Positions 1 through 6,808 of a stretch of 24,621 nt of DNA are shown piece by piece. The DNA is from Desulfurococcales archaeon. Lineage in GTDB: Archaea > Thermoproteota > Thermoprotei_A > Sulfolobales > Ignisphaeraceae. The stretch spans positions 1 to 24,621 of the forward strand of contig JALWBS010000089.1 of NCBI GenBank assembly GCA_027037025.1, in the 5' to 3' direction. Under the pieces are notes generated by a model that was not told the DNA's origin, did no database searches, and was given only the letters and a program-made list of their open reading frames with translations. Within the stretch, counting starts at the first letter, position 1, and every line of letters starts with the position of its first letter. Position numbers and translations under genes: made by a program.

Positions 1-2
1 AG

Positions 3-383
3 GTTGAGAGAGCCTGGTCGAGCGGCAAGATCGTGGTTATGGGGGGCCTCCAACCGGGGCAGTCAACGGCTGGTACGGCCGCTGTGGTGGCGGAGCTCTT
101 AGGCATAAAGATGATCCTGTACGCAACCGACGTGGATGGGGTGTACGATAAGGATCCGCGTAGGCATCCCGATGCTAAGAAGCTCGACGTGGTTAGAGCA
201 AGAGATCTGCTCAACGTGCTTGAGCAGAAGTTCGAGGCAGGCGGATACCAGCTCATCGACCCGGTGGCTCTGAGGATAATTGAACGTGCGCGGATCGAGG
301 TCGTTGTCTTCAACGGGTTCGAGCCTGGTAACGTGCCTAAAGCGCTTAGGGCGGAGGTGGGTACGCGAATCGTTCCGGGGTAG
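3..383 (+). CDS. pyrH: UMP kinase, C-terminal part (truncated by window start)
   Basis: Uridylate kinase of the amino-acid-kinase fold phosphorylates UMP to UDP in pyrimidine nucleotide synthesis. Only the C-terminal part is present; the frame is open back to base 3, so the true start lies outside the window. Visible family signatures are the PGQSTAGTAA segment, then LYATDVDGVYDKDPR (nucleotide-binding region typical of PyrH), and a closing segment with GGYQLIDPVALRIIERA and VFNGFEPGNV. The archaeal type is about 220-230 aa, so roughly half is missing. The stop TAG is at 381-383, and the methyltransferase gene follows after 9 bases, suggesting co-transcription. Confidence 0.93.
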   Translation, partial: VERAWSSGKIVVMGGLQPGQSTAGTAAVVAELLGIKMILYATDVDGVYDKDPRRHPDAKKLDVVRARDLLNVLEQKFEAGGYQLIDPVALRIIERARIEVVVFNGFEPGNVPKALRAEVGTRIVPG

Positions 384-392
384 GTAAGGGCT

Positions 393-1571
393 TTGGGTAC
401 GCAGCTGCTGGTGACGACGGACAACGGCTTGGAGTACGTCTTGCTAGATGAGCTGAGGGAGCTCGCCCCCTCGACATCGGTTCTCAGAGTCTTCAGCGGT
501 AGGCTTCTCGTGCAGTGCTCCGCGAGCGATCTAGCGAACGTGCTTAGGTCGAGGATAGCCAACAACGTTTACGTGGTTCTGCAGATCTTCGAGGGGGTGA
601 GGACGCTCGACGATGTCTACCGCTGCGTGAAGTCTATAGACTACACCGAGCTCGTAAAGCCGAGCGAGTCCTTCGCCGTAAGGCCAGAGAGAATCGGGGA
701 ACACAGCTTCACCAGCGTAGACATAGCTCGTGTCGCAGGTCAAGCGGTTATAGACAGCTACCTCGAGTCGCTCAGCGTAAGACCTCGGGTCGATCTAGAC
801 AACCCAGACATCGAGTTTTACGTCGAGCTAAACGGAGACACGCTCTTCGTGGCGATCAAAGCGACCCGAACCTCGCTTCATCGAAGAGGGTACAAGGTCT
901 TTACCCACCCCGCCTCGCTGAAAACGACGATAGCAGCCGCAATGATTAGGCTCAGCGGATGGAGGAGGGAGGAGGGTCTCCTCGACCCGATGTGTGGGGG
1001 AGGTACGATACTGATCGAGGCAGCGCTCATCGAGAAGTGCATCGAGACCGTCTGCTTCAAGCTAAGCGAGCTGCTAAGCAACCCAGCGATGCAGAGAGTC
1101 GGGTTCTCCGCGCTTCGAGAACTGGAGAAGATTTGCGAAGCTCGGGGTTGCGAGCCGCTGCACATGGGGATCCTCGGCATCGAGAAGAGCCCCGTGTACG
1201 CGGAGGGAGGGGTTATCAACGCGAAGTTCGCGGGGGTCGACGACGTGGTGAAGGTATTGGTTGGAGACTGCCGCCGTTGGATAAGGAGATGCGCTTGGAT
1301 ATTCAGAGAGCTAGGAGCTGAGCCCCGGGTAGCGATATTCAACCCTCCCTACGGGGTGAGGATGAGGGATCGCGAAGCCATGTACAAGCTCTACCGCAGC
1401 GTTTTGATGGAGTTAGAGAGAGCGGGCTTCGGCAAGGCGGTGTTCATAACGTCGGCTATTGGGAGTGCGGAAAGCGCTCTGAGAACTCTGAAAAGGGTTG
1501 AGAAGGTGGAGAGGTTGTACACGATCCACGGAACCTTGCCTTCCTACATATACGTGGTGGACATCGGTTAG
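393..1571 (+). CDS. trm14: THUMP-domain tRNA (guanine-N2)-methyltransferase, Trm14-like
   Basis: 392-aa SAM-dependent RNA methyltransferase. The N-terminal half (about residues 1-165) fits a ferredoxin-like plus THUMP tRNA-binding module. The C-terminal half is a Rossmann methyltransferase with SAM motif LLDPMCGGGTILIEAA near residues 195-210 and catalytic motif NPPYG near residue 316, typical of N2-guanine methylation. Length and domain order fit archaeal Trm14 (m2G at tRNA position 6); Trm-G10/Trm11, which has the same parts, is the alternative. The start is TTG at 393, 9 bases after the UMP kinase stop, with a purine-rich GGTAAGGG just upstream. It converges on rnp2, with a 46-base gap at the 3' end that holds only a weak 5-bp hairpin. 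Confidence 0.78.
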   Translation: MGTQLLVTTDNGLEYVLLDELRELAPSTSVLRVFSGRLLVQCSASDLANVLRSRIANNVYVVLQIFEGVRTLDDVYRCVKSIDYTELVKPSESFAVRPERIGEHSFTSVDIARVAGQAVIDSYLESLSVRPRVDLDNPDIEFYVELNGDTLFVAIKATRTSLHRRGYKVFTHPASLKTTIAAAMIRLSGWRREEGLLDPMCGGGTILIEAALIEKCIETVCFKLSELLSNPAMQRVGFSALRELEKICEARGCEPLHMGILGIEKSPVYAEGGVINAKFAGVDDVVKVLVGDCRRWIRRCAWIFRELGAEPRVAIFNPPYGVRMRDREAMYKLYRSVLMELERAGFGKAVFITSAIGSAESALRTLKRVEKVERLYTIHGTLPSYIYVVDIG

Positions 1572-1617
1572 TCAGATCGTCGCGAGGTCGTCACCTCTTC
1601 GGAATGGAGCGGCTTCA

Positions 1618-2094
1618 TCATCCAGCTCTGTATACGCGCAGAGCCTTTCTAAGCCTCGTTAAGCAACCCGAAACGCGTAGCGGTATCGCGATGCACCTAG
1701 CATCGAAGAGGATGTGCAGCGTTGAGAGCGCTGCCAGAACGTACCTAACGCAGTCTGCCTCACCCGAGACTCTCAGAATGGCTCTACCAAGATCGTTCCT
1801 GAAGGCCGCGAGAGCAAGGCCGCACCTAGCGCTGAGCACGGGTCCTAGCGCACGGTAAACGCTGCGTGTGAGCTCCTTAACGAAGCTCTCGGCATCTGCA
1901 TCGAAGCACACGACCTTGACTAACACGTAGCGCTTCACGCGACGACGCTGGGATCTCTTAGCGCTGCTCCCAGCTTTGATGAGCATGGTTCGCGCTCTTC
2001 TAGAGCACAGCACGACGCTTAGAATAGATAACGCTACCGCCGCCAGCGAAAGCGCTATGGCTATCAGCGCTGGAACCGAGCTACCTACGAACAA
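1618..2094 (-). CDS. rnp2: RNase P protein component 2 (Pop5/Rpp14 family) with N-terminal membrane helix
   Basis: 158 aa. Residues about 54-135 match the Pop5 family: KRYVLVKVVCF opens the ferredoxin-like fold, then AAFRNDLGRAILRVSGEA, equivalent to the family's conserved region that ends in a GIIRC-type strand, then VRYVLAALSTL. Archaeal Pop5 pairs with Rpp30 as a heterotetramer on RNase P RNA and activates its catalytic domain for tRNA 5' processing. Oddity: residues 7-30 are strongly hydrophobic (a predicted transmembrane helix), followed by an Arg/Lys-rich linker. The TTG start at 2094 has a good Shine-Dalgarno GAGGGG at 2103-2108 with 8-base spacing, which supports the long form. An internal ATG at 1986 would give a soluble 122-aa version. 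It overlaps the end of rnp3 by 14 bases. Confidence 0.8.
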   Translation of the reverse strand: MFVGSSVPALIAIALSLAAVALSILSVVLCSRRARTMLIKAGSSAKRSQRRRVKRYVLVKVVCFDADAESFVKELTRSVYRALGPVLSARCGLALAAFRNDLGRAILRVSGEADCVRYVLAALSTLHILFDARCIAIPLRVSGCLTRLRKALRVYRAG

Positions 2095-2773
2095 AACGCT
2101 CGCCCCTCAACCAGAGTCTTAGTAGTTCGAGCGGGTAGACAACGGTCATGAGCACTCGCTCTCGGTGCGTATAGCCGATGAGCTTCAGCAACGCCCTTAG
2201 CTGTATCGGGTGGAGAAAGAACCTCCTTCCCGAGCTCACGATTATCCCCACATCGTTAGCCAAAGCCCTGTCTATTGTCCTCGATAAGAAGTGGAGCGCT
2301 CGCTCTAAGCTAATTCGCTTAGCATTAGCAGAGCCTTCTCTACCCGGAACGAGCTCCAGCAGGTCACCTAGTAGAACTTCGACGAACTTCCTATGCCTAG
2401 ACGAAGACATGAAGTTGACCTGCATCTCGTCGACGAACCTGAGGGTCTCGACGGTTAGCGCTACGGAGCAAACCCCCTTAGCCTTGGCTAGGTACCTAGC
2501 CGAAGCTAGGCTACGAGGAATGTACAGAGGTAGCGCCGAGTCAGTGCATCGTTTGGTGGGTAGATCCCTTGGGGAATCGACTTCGATTAGTACCCGAGGA
2601 GTTACGACCAGATCCCTTGGGGTGAGATCACCGACGTTTCCGAGAAGCCGAGGTAGGTACGTAAGTTCGATTCCAACAACGTCTAGATCTAGAAGCGACG
2701 CGATCGCGGCGAGACTCCTTCGCTCGGTCGCTAAGCTATGAAGAGGTGCTAGGAGATCCACTTGCAGAACCAT
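2081..2773 (-). CDS. rnp3: RNase P protein component 3 (Rpp30 family)
   Basis: About 230 aa with a TIM-barrel-like (PHP-related) fold expected for Rpp30, the obligate partner of Pop5 in archaeal RNase P. Recognisable features are an N-terminal beta strand VDLLAPLHS, a central ATERRSLAAIASLLDLDVVGIEL, and the C-terminal GIIVSSGRRFFLHPIQLRALLKLIGY, which matches the family's SSGA...LRSP..L..LL..LG region. The frame is open from a GTG at 2785. I chose ATG at 2773, which puts four residues before the conserved strand, but GTG at 2785, ATG at 2779 or GTG at 2761 are also possible. Every choice overlaps the upstream COG1325 gene by 26-50 bases. Gene order COG1325-rnp3-rnp2 is the conserved archaeal RNase P part of the exosome superoperon. 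Confidence 0.86.
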   Translation of the reverse strand: MVLQVDLLAPLHSLATERRSLAAIASLLDLDVVGIELTYLPRLLGNVGDLTPRDLVVTPRVLIEVDSPRDLPTKRCTDSALPLYIPRSLASARYLAKAKGVCSVALTVETLRFVDEMQVNFMSSSRHRKFVEVLLGDLLELVPGREGSANAKRISLERALHFLSRTIDRALANDVGIIVSSGRRFFLHPIQLRALLKLIGYTHRERVLMTVVYPLELLRLWLRGERFVRR

Positions 2774-3227
2774 CTTCATCACCACAGAGCGTTCGTAGTA
2801 GCGCCTCGACGTCTTTGAGTGATCTGCTTATCGAGAACGACACCGAGATTCTCACGGTATCGCTCCCATCGCTCAGTACAATGGTCCCTAGGTAAGCCTC
2901 TTGCTTGTCTAAACGTAGGAACAACCTGTTCGATTTCCTATCGTAGCGCTGCTCCAAGCTGAGCATCAGGTACTTCCTATCGCTGTCACTCAGGTTGCAG
3001 AGTACGTACCTCAGAACCTCGAGCGCGGCATCGCCCTCGATAACTATGCGCAGCCTAGTTATCGGGTTGTGGTAGTATCCCTGAAGATGCTCTTCCGAAA
3101 TCCTAACGCTCTTCCTGAGCTGAGGAGGTAGGATGTTGAGGAGAGCTTGCTTAACCCGATCCGGATCTTCCGTTGCATGGCAGTGGGCTACGAGTTCGAC
3201 GCTCTTCACGCGGATCTTCTTGGTCAA
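2736..3227 (-). CDS. COG1325 exosome-associated RNA-binding protein (PF01877 family)
   Basis: 163 aa. The segment VKSVELVAHCHATEDPDRVKQAL is the family hallmark (strand, then HATED, then helix), with a further G-Y-Y-H-N-P-I region and an RLDKQEAYLG segment that also fit PF01877. The family is predicted to bind RNA through a dsRBD-like or ribosomal-L5-like fold, and was linked to the archaeal exosome by gene neighbourhood. Its biochemical role is not firmly known. The C-terminus is a short Ser/Gly-rich tail. The TTG start at 3227 lies 6 bases after the GTPase stop codon, and the preceding GGTGA can act as Shine-Dalgarno, so translation is probably coupled. It is followed without a gap by rnp3. 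Confidence 0.85.
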   Translation of the reverse strand: MTKKIRVKSVELVAHCHATEDPDRVKQALLNILPPQLRKSVRISEEHLQGYYHNPITRLRIVIEGDAALEVLRYVLCNLSDSDRKYLMLSLEQRYDRKSNRLFLRLDKQEAYLGTIVLSDGSDTVRISVSFSISRSLKDVEALLRTLCGDEDGSASGSPSTSS

Positions 3228-3233
3228 AGGTGT

Positions 3234-4439
3234 TCACCGGGCGGAGACTATCTTTATCACGTCGTTGTCGTTGAGGACGTAGTCCCTGGAAAGTTTCCTC
3301 TTTGTCCGAGCATCCACAGCGTATAGAAAGCCTTTCCCTAGATCTGTGTGGATCATGTAAGCTAGCTCTAGAACCGTTGTTCCGCGAGGAACTAAGAAAG
3401 CGTCGGGAAGGACTCTACCTTTGCTATCGCAAAAGCGGTTAGGGTCCTCAACAGGGTACACGACTATCATGTTCAGGGCTTCGAACACGACCTTGTTAAT
3501 GGCTTGCTGCACCCCAGTACCACCGAACTCCTTCATCACGTTCCTAACTATTTCAAGAGCTTTCCTCTGGCGTGTATCCAGCTTAGACTCATCGACTATC
3601 TCGAAATCGGGGTCACCAGGTAGGTAGTTTACGTAGCCGTTCCTCGCCGCTTTCCTCAGTATGAGCTCCCCTAACGAGGTTGCGGGAACTATGATCCTAT
3701 CGGGTAACCTGCGAACCATCTCCCTATAGAGATCCCTCGCCTCGGGTACGTCTATCTTGTTCGCGACGATTACCGTGGGCTTCGCCACTACCCTAAGCCA
3801 GTGAATGAATTCTCGAAGCTCCTCCTCCCTCCACGACGAAGGCCTTGTAGACTCGAGCTTAGCTAACCTAAGGGCCTCCGCTACGTGTTCCCTCCTTATC
3901 GATAGCCCGGAAAGACGACGAGCGAGAGCATCTATCATTTGACCGTGTTCCAGCATATCCAACGTCTTAGAAAACCTGCTCCAGTCACGGCTAACGATGC
4001 TAAACATCCACTCCTCGTACTCCCTCTCAATCTCGATGACGTCCTTGACCGGATCGTATTTCCCGGGACCTACGTACCTACCATCCTCGTCGGTAGAGCC
4101 CGAAGCATCGACAACGTGGATAAGCGCATGCGCTTGCCTTATGGAATCTAGGAACCTGTTCCCCAACCCACGACCTCGGTGAGCCCCCTTGACCAACCCT
4201 GGTACATCCACTAGCGTTACCGGGATGAACCTCTCGCCCCGTACGCAGATGGAGTTAGAGGCATCGCATCGCGGGAGACCGAGCTCTACGTGGACACACC
4301 GTTTCCTCACGTACGCTACGCCGGTGTTGGGTTCTAGTGTTACGAAGGGTCTATTCTCTATGTGTACGGGGATCAACGTAGCCGCGCTGAAGAAGGTAGA
4401 CTTGCCCACGTTAGCCTTGCCTATGACCCCTATCAACAC
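3234..4439 (-). CDS. YchF-like (Obg-family) GTPase with C-terminal TGS domain
   Basis: 401 aa. Motifs in order: G1 GKANVGKST (residues 7-15), the archaeal YchF signature NRPFVTLEPNTG (29-40), G3 DVPGL (78-82), and G4 NKID (227-230). A helical insertion at about 115-215 and a C-terminal TGS domain at about 330-401 (GTTVLELAYMIHTDLGKGF, then NDNDVIKIV) complete the layout. YchF/OLA1-type proteins hydrolyse ATP or GTP and associate with ribosomes; the exact cellular job in archaea is not settled. The GTG start at 4439 places the P-loop six residues in, as usual. First gene of the RNase P operon, and divergent from rpl15e with 107 bases between the starts. Confidence 0.9.
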   Translation of the reverse strand: MLIGVIGKANVGKSTFFSAATLIPVHIENRPFVTLEPNTGVAYVRKRCVHVELGLPRCDASNSICVRGERFIPVTLVDVPGLVKGAHRGRGLGNRFLDSIRQAHALIHVVDASGSTDEDGRYVGPGKYDPVKDVIEIEREYEEWMFSIVSRDWSRFSKTLDMLEHGQMIDALARRLSGLSIRREHVAEALRLAKLESTRPSSWREEELREFIHWLRVVAKPTVIVANKIDVPEARDLYREMVRRLPDRIIVPATSLGELILRKAARNGYVNYLPGDPDFEIVDESKLDTRQRKALEIVRNVMKEFGGTGVQQAINKVVFEALNMIVVYPVEDPNRFCDSKGRVLPDAFLVPRGTTVLELAYMIHTDLGKGFLYAVDARTKRKLSRDYVLNDNDVIKIVSAR

Positions 4440-4490
4440 CTTCGGCGGTGGAATGGCTGTTCACCTACCTAAGCACACGGGTATCATGGG

Positions 4491-4498
4491 CTATAAAG
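4491..4498. promoter_or_regulatory. Putative TATA element shared by rpl15e and the YchF-like GTPase operon
   Basis: CTATAAAG sits in the 107-base gap between divergent genes and reads as CTTTATAG on the other strand. It is about 50 bases from both start codons, leaving room for leaders of roughly 25-30 bases in each direction. Inferred from sequence only; the real initiation sites are unknown. Confidence 0.4.
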
Positions 4499-4546
4499 CT
4501 ATTAAGCTTGGGTGAGCCACGCACATGTAGCCCCGAGGTGCTAGTG

Positions 4547-5218
4547 ATGGCAAAGTCGATGTATCACTACATCGCGTTGCTCTGGAAAAGACCTTACGAC
4601 GGACCACTTGCGCAGATCATGAAGCAGCGGTTGATGAAATGGAGGAGGGAGCCATCTATTGTACGTGTTGAGAAGCCAACGAGGCTCAACAGGGCGAGAG
4701 CGCTGGGATACAAAGCAAAACAGGGCTTTGTTGTGGTGCGTGTAAGAGTTAGGAAAGGTGGTTTGAGGAAGCCAAGGCCTAGATCGGGTAGAAGACCTAA
4801 GAGGATGGGAGTGTACGGTCACTCTCCAAGGAAAAGCTTGCGGTTGATAGCTGAAGAGAGAGCTGCTAGGAAATACCGTAATCTCGAGGTTCTGGGCAGC
4901 TACTACGTTGGTGAGGACGGTCTGTACAAGTACTACGAAGTGATACTGGTGGATCCGCATCACCCAGCGATTAAGAGTGATCCCGAGAGAAACTGGATCT
5001 GTGAGAAGCAGCATAGGGGAAGGGTGTTCCGAGGAAAGACGAGCGCTGGTCGTAAGATTAGGGGCTTACTTAGGTCCAGAGGGCTTAGAGGGACTGTTAA
5101 GTACAAGTGGAAGAAGAAGCAGAAGGAGAGGGAGTTGAAGAAGAGACATGAAGCAAGTCGTGGAGCTAGGCTAATAGTCCCCGAGGACGTTCTTGAGGAA
5201 CTAGGTTATGAGAAGTAG
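4547..5218 (+). CDS. rpl15e: 50S ribosomal protein L15e
   Basis: 223 aa, highly basic. The N-terminal MAKSMYHYIALLWKRP is the canonical archaeal/eukaryotic L15e start. It is followed by RLNRARALGYKAKQGFVVVRVRVRKG and the RPRSGRRPKRMG-type basic loop; HHPAIKSDPERNWICEK near residue 145 is also characteristic. The open frame extends upstream to 4448, but ATG 4547 is chosen because it matches the family start and has a GAGGTG Shine-Dalgarno at 4535-4540. The length is normal for a crenarchaeal L15e. The 3' end overlaps the convergent ATPase gene by 13 bases. L15e is a large-subunit protein of the archaeal/eukaryotic lineage and often neighbours the RNase P/exosome genes. Confidence 0.97.
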   Translation: MAKSMYHYIALLWKRPYDGPLAQIMKQRLMKWRREPSIVRVEKPTRLNRARALGYKAKQGFVVVRVRVRKGGLRKPRPRSGRRPKRMGVYGHSPRKSLRLIAEERAARKYRNLEVLGSYYVGEDGLYKYYEVILVDPHHPAIKSDPERNWICEKQHRGRVFRGKTSAGRKIRGLLRSRGLRGTVKYKWKKKQKERELKKRHEASRGARLIVPEDVLEELGYEK

Positions 5219-6246
5219 TCTATAGGATCTACGTAGCATATTTTTGGTACGTCGAAGTACGTTGTTCTAACCATGCATACACCAACCTCCCTTACATAGT
5301 TTGCGAAGTTCTTCACGATGCTGCTCCCACCGATGTATCTCCAAGTCTCTTCGATGAGCGGACCGCTGGCTACGAACACCATTATTAACGAGCAATTTTC
5401 AAAGAATAGCCTAGGCTCGTTCAAATCGTTCAAGCTCTGAGAAGCTATAAGAATAGATACTCCAGCGCCCCTAGCTAAACGAAGTACTTCGTGAAGCCTC
5501 TTAGAGCTTATGTGTGGAAGCACAGTCCAAGCCTCGTCTAGAACCAACACCGTTCCGCAATCTCTTTGATCGGCGTTGAACACGGTTGAGAGCAGTATGT
5601 AGAGGTATATCACCTGGGCACAGCGGGGACACGTTCTATAGAGTGTGGATAGGTTGAGCACCGTGAACCCCTTCCATAGGTGCTTCAATTCAATGCCGTG
5701 AATGCTCAGCACACTCGTTAAGTAGCGAACATAGTTCTCAGCTTCGCTGATTTTAGTAAAGGAATCGTCTTCATATCTACATGCAAGCTCCAAACCGCTG
5801 ATTAAGCTCGAAGATGCTAAACCAACACTTTCGAGGGCTTGGATAAGGGATTCAATATCGCTACATGGATTGATAGGTGTGATCAAGGGGTCTACGACGC
5901 GCGGAACGATATTGTGGAGTGCCCGTAGTATATCGCTGTACTCCCCTTTAACATCGAGTATCAGCACGTTGGATCCTGTAGCGTTGTGAAGCCTTTTGGA
6001 TAGCGTTGCTAACGTTAGCGTCTTCCCGCTACCGCTCGCACCAAGGATGAGTGCGTTCGAATTTGGGCATCGATCTAAGCACCACACGAGGCGGCTATGA
6101 TCGATGAGGTCTATACCTAGGTACACGCCCCAGCATCTGCTGGTAGTGCTTTGACAAAGCTTTATCTGGAAGGCTAAGTTAACGGCATCCTCATCAAGCT
6201 TCGTTACCTTCTTCACCGATTCGAAAATTACGTATCGTATATACAT
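5206..6246 (-). CDS. HerA/VirB4-like ATPase core
   Basis: RecA-fold ATPase of the HerA/FtsK/VirB4 group, 346 aa from ATG 6246. The frame is open further to a GTG at 6264 (352 aa). Numbered from that GTG: Walker A GASGSGKT at 75-82 after CPNSNALIL, then LILDVKGEYSDIL (the DxKGEY pattern of DUF87/VirB4 proteins), TCPRCAQ (a CxxC pair), Walker B TVLVLDEAW at 238-246 with the catalytic Glu next to the Asp, and ILIASQSLNDL (sensor-like Gln). The usual N-terminal domain of VirB4/CedB proteins is absent and appears in the preceding gene, whose end overlaps this start. Expected role: ATP-driven DNA or protein translocation. Whether it works at a membrane or on DNA cannot be told. Convergent with rpl15e (13-base overlap). 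Confidence 0.82.
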   Translation of the reverse strand: MYIRYVIFESVKKVTKLDEDAVNLAFQIKLCQSTTSRCWGVYLGIDLIDHSRLVWCLDRCPNSNALILGASGSGKTLTLATLSKRLHNATGSNVLILDVKGEYSDILRALHNIVPRVVDPLITPINPCSDIESLIQALESVGLASSSLISGLELACRYEDDSFTKISEAENYVRYLTSVLSIHGIELKHLWKGFTVLNLSTLYRTCPRCAQVIYLYILLSTVFNADQRDCGTVLVLDEAWTVLPHISSKRLHEVLRLARGAGVSILIASQSLNDLNEPRLFFENCSLIMVFVASGPLIEETWRYIGGSSIVKNFANYVREVGVCMVRTTYFDVPKICYVDPIDYFS

Positions 6247-6808
6247 CACCTGCAGAGGTTGCACTAACCTCGAGCTCTACGCCGATGAATCTAGCGGCTA
6301 GCTTGGCACGTTCTACGAGAACCTTAATGAATCGGCTAAGGAATTCCTCCTCCACCGAAGGGACTTTGCACGACAAGCATATCCGAGTTGCGATATCCAG
6401 GGGTATGTGACCCGATAGTATCCTTCTATGAATTTCCTTAAGCTTCTTCAACTCGCGAATTATCCTAGTATTGGCACGGTCGTACTCTAGCTCAACGATT
6501 CTATTCTGTAATACGTGCTCCACCTTCTTCAGGTAGTTCTCATCGTTCCTAGACACGTGCGTAGTCATGAGGATTGAACACTCTTCGCTACACATTATAG
6601 AAACGAACTTCTGTATACGCTTAATGAATTCGGTCATGGATACCGTGCTGAGGGATTCTCTAACATCCTTCACGTCGAAACACATGTAGATAGCGCTGTT
6701 GTCTACGTCGAGAACGGTGTGTACGCCATGGAGCTTCATATGCAGAAGCTTGTTGCTTCTAGAACGCTTCTTAAGCATGGCTCTAGCTAATCGGACGAGG
6801 TATTCCAA
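6194..6808 (-). CDS. VirB4-like N-terminal-domain protein (split from the ATPase)
   Basis: 204 aa, not confidently assignable alone. The pattern of a beta-rich start, a conserved-looking TTHVSR strand, a long charged helix (about 105-150, ending LKEIHRRILSGHIPLDIA) and a last helix before FIGVELEV resembles the N-terminal domain that precedes the motor in VirB4/TraC/CedB proteins. That domain and the motor are normally one polypeptide. Here they are in two frames overlapping by 53-71 bases. The TTG start at 6808 has AGGG five bases upstream; ATG 6778 (194 aa) is an alternative. It overlaps the end of the upstream large gene by 22 bases. Several cysteines (CSEEC, CLSC) could bind metal, but no zinc motif is clear. 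Confidence 0.62.
   Translation of the reverse strand: MEYLVRLARAMLKKRSRSNKLLHMKLHGVHTVLDVDNSAIYMCFDVKDVRESLSTVSMTEFIKRIQKFVSIMCSEECSILMTTHVSRNDENYLKKVEHVLQNRIVELEYDRANTRIIRELKKLKEIHRRILSGHIPLDIATRICLSCKVPSVEEEFLSRFIKVLVERAKLAARFIGVELEVSATSAGDVYTIRNFRIGEEGNEA

Noticed and set aside
1584..1597. GAGGT-CGTC-ACCTC hairpin between convergent trm14 and rnp2 as a terminator
   Set aside because: Only five base pairs and no T-run on either strand; archaeal termination relies on T-rich tracts, so the claim is too weak.
2178..2741. 187-aa plus-strand reading frame opposite rnp3
   Set aside because: Ser/Arg-rich translation without family character; the minus-strand frame matches Rpp30 and sits in a conserved gene order.
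4448..4546. 33-residue N-terminal extension of L15e
   Set aside because: It covers the promoter region, and the canonical MAKSMYHY start at 4547 has its own Shine-Dalgarno.
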